Assembly (NCBI GenBank): GCA_003501525.1
Contig: DNPI01000242.1
Span: forward strand, 1 to 5,660
Reading direction: 5' to 3'
Origin: Planctomycetota bacterium
Lineage (GTDB): Bacteria; Planctomycetota; UBA1135
DNA length: 5,660 bases
This document shows, piece after piece, positions 5,519-5,660 of this stretch; within the stretch, counting starts at the first letter, position 1; each line of letters opens with the position of its first letter. A program made the position numbers and the translations under genes. The notes under the pieces are model-generated. The model had not been told where the DNA came from and did not search any database. It was given only the letters and a program-made list of their open reading frames with translations.

Positions 5519-5660
5519 ATGCGGCTGTCCAATCAGCTTTTCACTACACTTCGCGAGGAACCTGCTGACGCGGAGATACGCTCTCATGCTCTACTTGTAC
5601 GGGCAGGTTTTTTGCACAAGCTATCTGCAGGGATTTATGTGTACGGCCACAAAAACTCGG
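5519..5660 (+). CDS. proS: Prolyl-tRNA synthetase, N-terminal 47 residues (cut by window end)
   Basis: Prolyl-tRNA synthetase is a class II enzyme that charges tRNA-Pro with proline in the cytoplasm. The visible start, Met-Arg-Leu-Ser-Asn-Gln-Leu-Phe, then Thr-Leu-Arg-Glu-Glu-Pro-Ala-Asp-Ala-Glu (10-19), Ser-His-Ala-Leu-Leu (22-26), Arg-Ala-Gly-Phe (28-31) and Leu-Ser-Ala-Gly-Ile-Tyr (34-39), matches the conserved N-terminus of bacterial ProRS. The start is fixed by an in-frame stop at 5507-5509, after which ATG 5519 is the first start and aligns with the usual family start. No clear Shine-Dalgarno sequence lies just upstream. The last visible residues, Tyr-Gly-His-Lys-Asn-Ser (42-47), depart from the Tyr-x-Pro-Leu-Gly-x-Arg usually found there. 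Editing and anticodon-binding domains lie beyond the window. It is divergent from the repeat-protein operon and probably functionally unrelated. Confidence 0.88.
   Translation, partial: MRLSNQLFTTLREEPADAEIRSHALLVRAGFLHKLSAGIYVYGHKNS

Noticed and set aside
5273..5587. Minus-strand reading frame of 104 codons across the divergent gap
   Set aside because: It overlaps the proS start and the start of the 875-aa gene, and its composition is that of a shadow frame.

Overview
The window comes from a bacterium of roughly balanced base composition. It encodes one integral-membrane enzyme of the GT-C glycosyltransferase type, two large exported proteins built almost entirely of carboxypeptidase-regulatory-like (Ig-type beta-sandwich) repeats, and the first 47 codons of prolyl-tRNA synthetase. 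Tandem regulatory-like repeat proteins with no enzyme domain, beside a GT-C protein with a soluble C-terminal tail, are familiar from Planctomycetota and other large-genome environmental lineages. I therefore lean towards Planctomycetota or a neighbouring uncultured group, with low confidence, because nothing here is a diagnostic marker.

Layout. Positions 1-219 hold a doubtful small membrane-protein ORF on the minus strand. It ends in an ATGA overlap with what may be the next minus-strand gene, which runs off the window. The same stretch is the leader of the plus-strand GT-C gene and carries complementary runs that could expose or hide its ribosome-binding site. The GT-C gene fills 220-1860. 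It converges on, and overlaps by 37 bp, a two-gene minus-strand operon: an 875-residue eight-repeat protein (5382-2755), then, after 13 bp, a 305-residue three-repeat protein (2741-1824) that begins with TTG. The 136-bp gap at 5383-5518 is a divergent control region, with a reasonable promoter for the operon and only weak signals for proS. proS starts at 5519 and is cut by the window end.

How the genes may work together. Both repeat proteins have a basic N-terminus, one hydrophobic segment and no lipobox, so they are expected to be exported or anchored outside the inner membrane, probably as structural or adhesive scaffold. The GT-C protein would act on the outer face of the same membrane with a lipid-linked sugar donor. 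A link between it and the repeat proteins (for example their glycosylation) is only suggested by adjacency. proS is an unrelated housekeeping neighbour.

I found no defence system, CRISPR array, mobile element, rRNA or tRNA. The most unusual items are the eight-repeat protein, the alternative-pairing leader of the GT-C gene, two tight adjacent hairpins inside the large gene, and the convergent 37-bp overlap.
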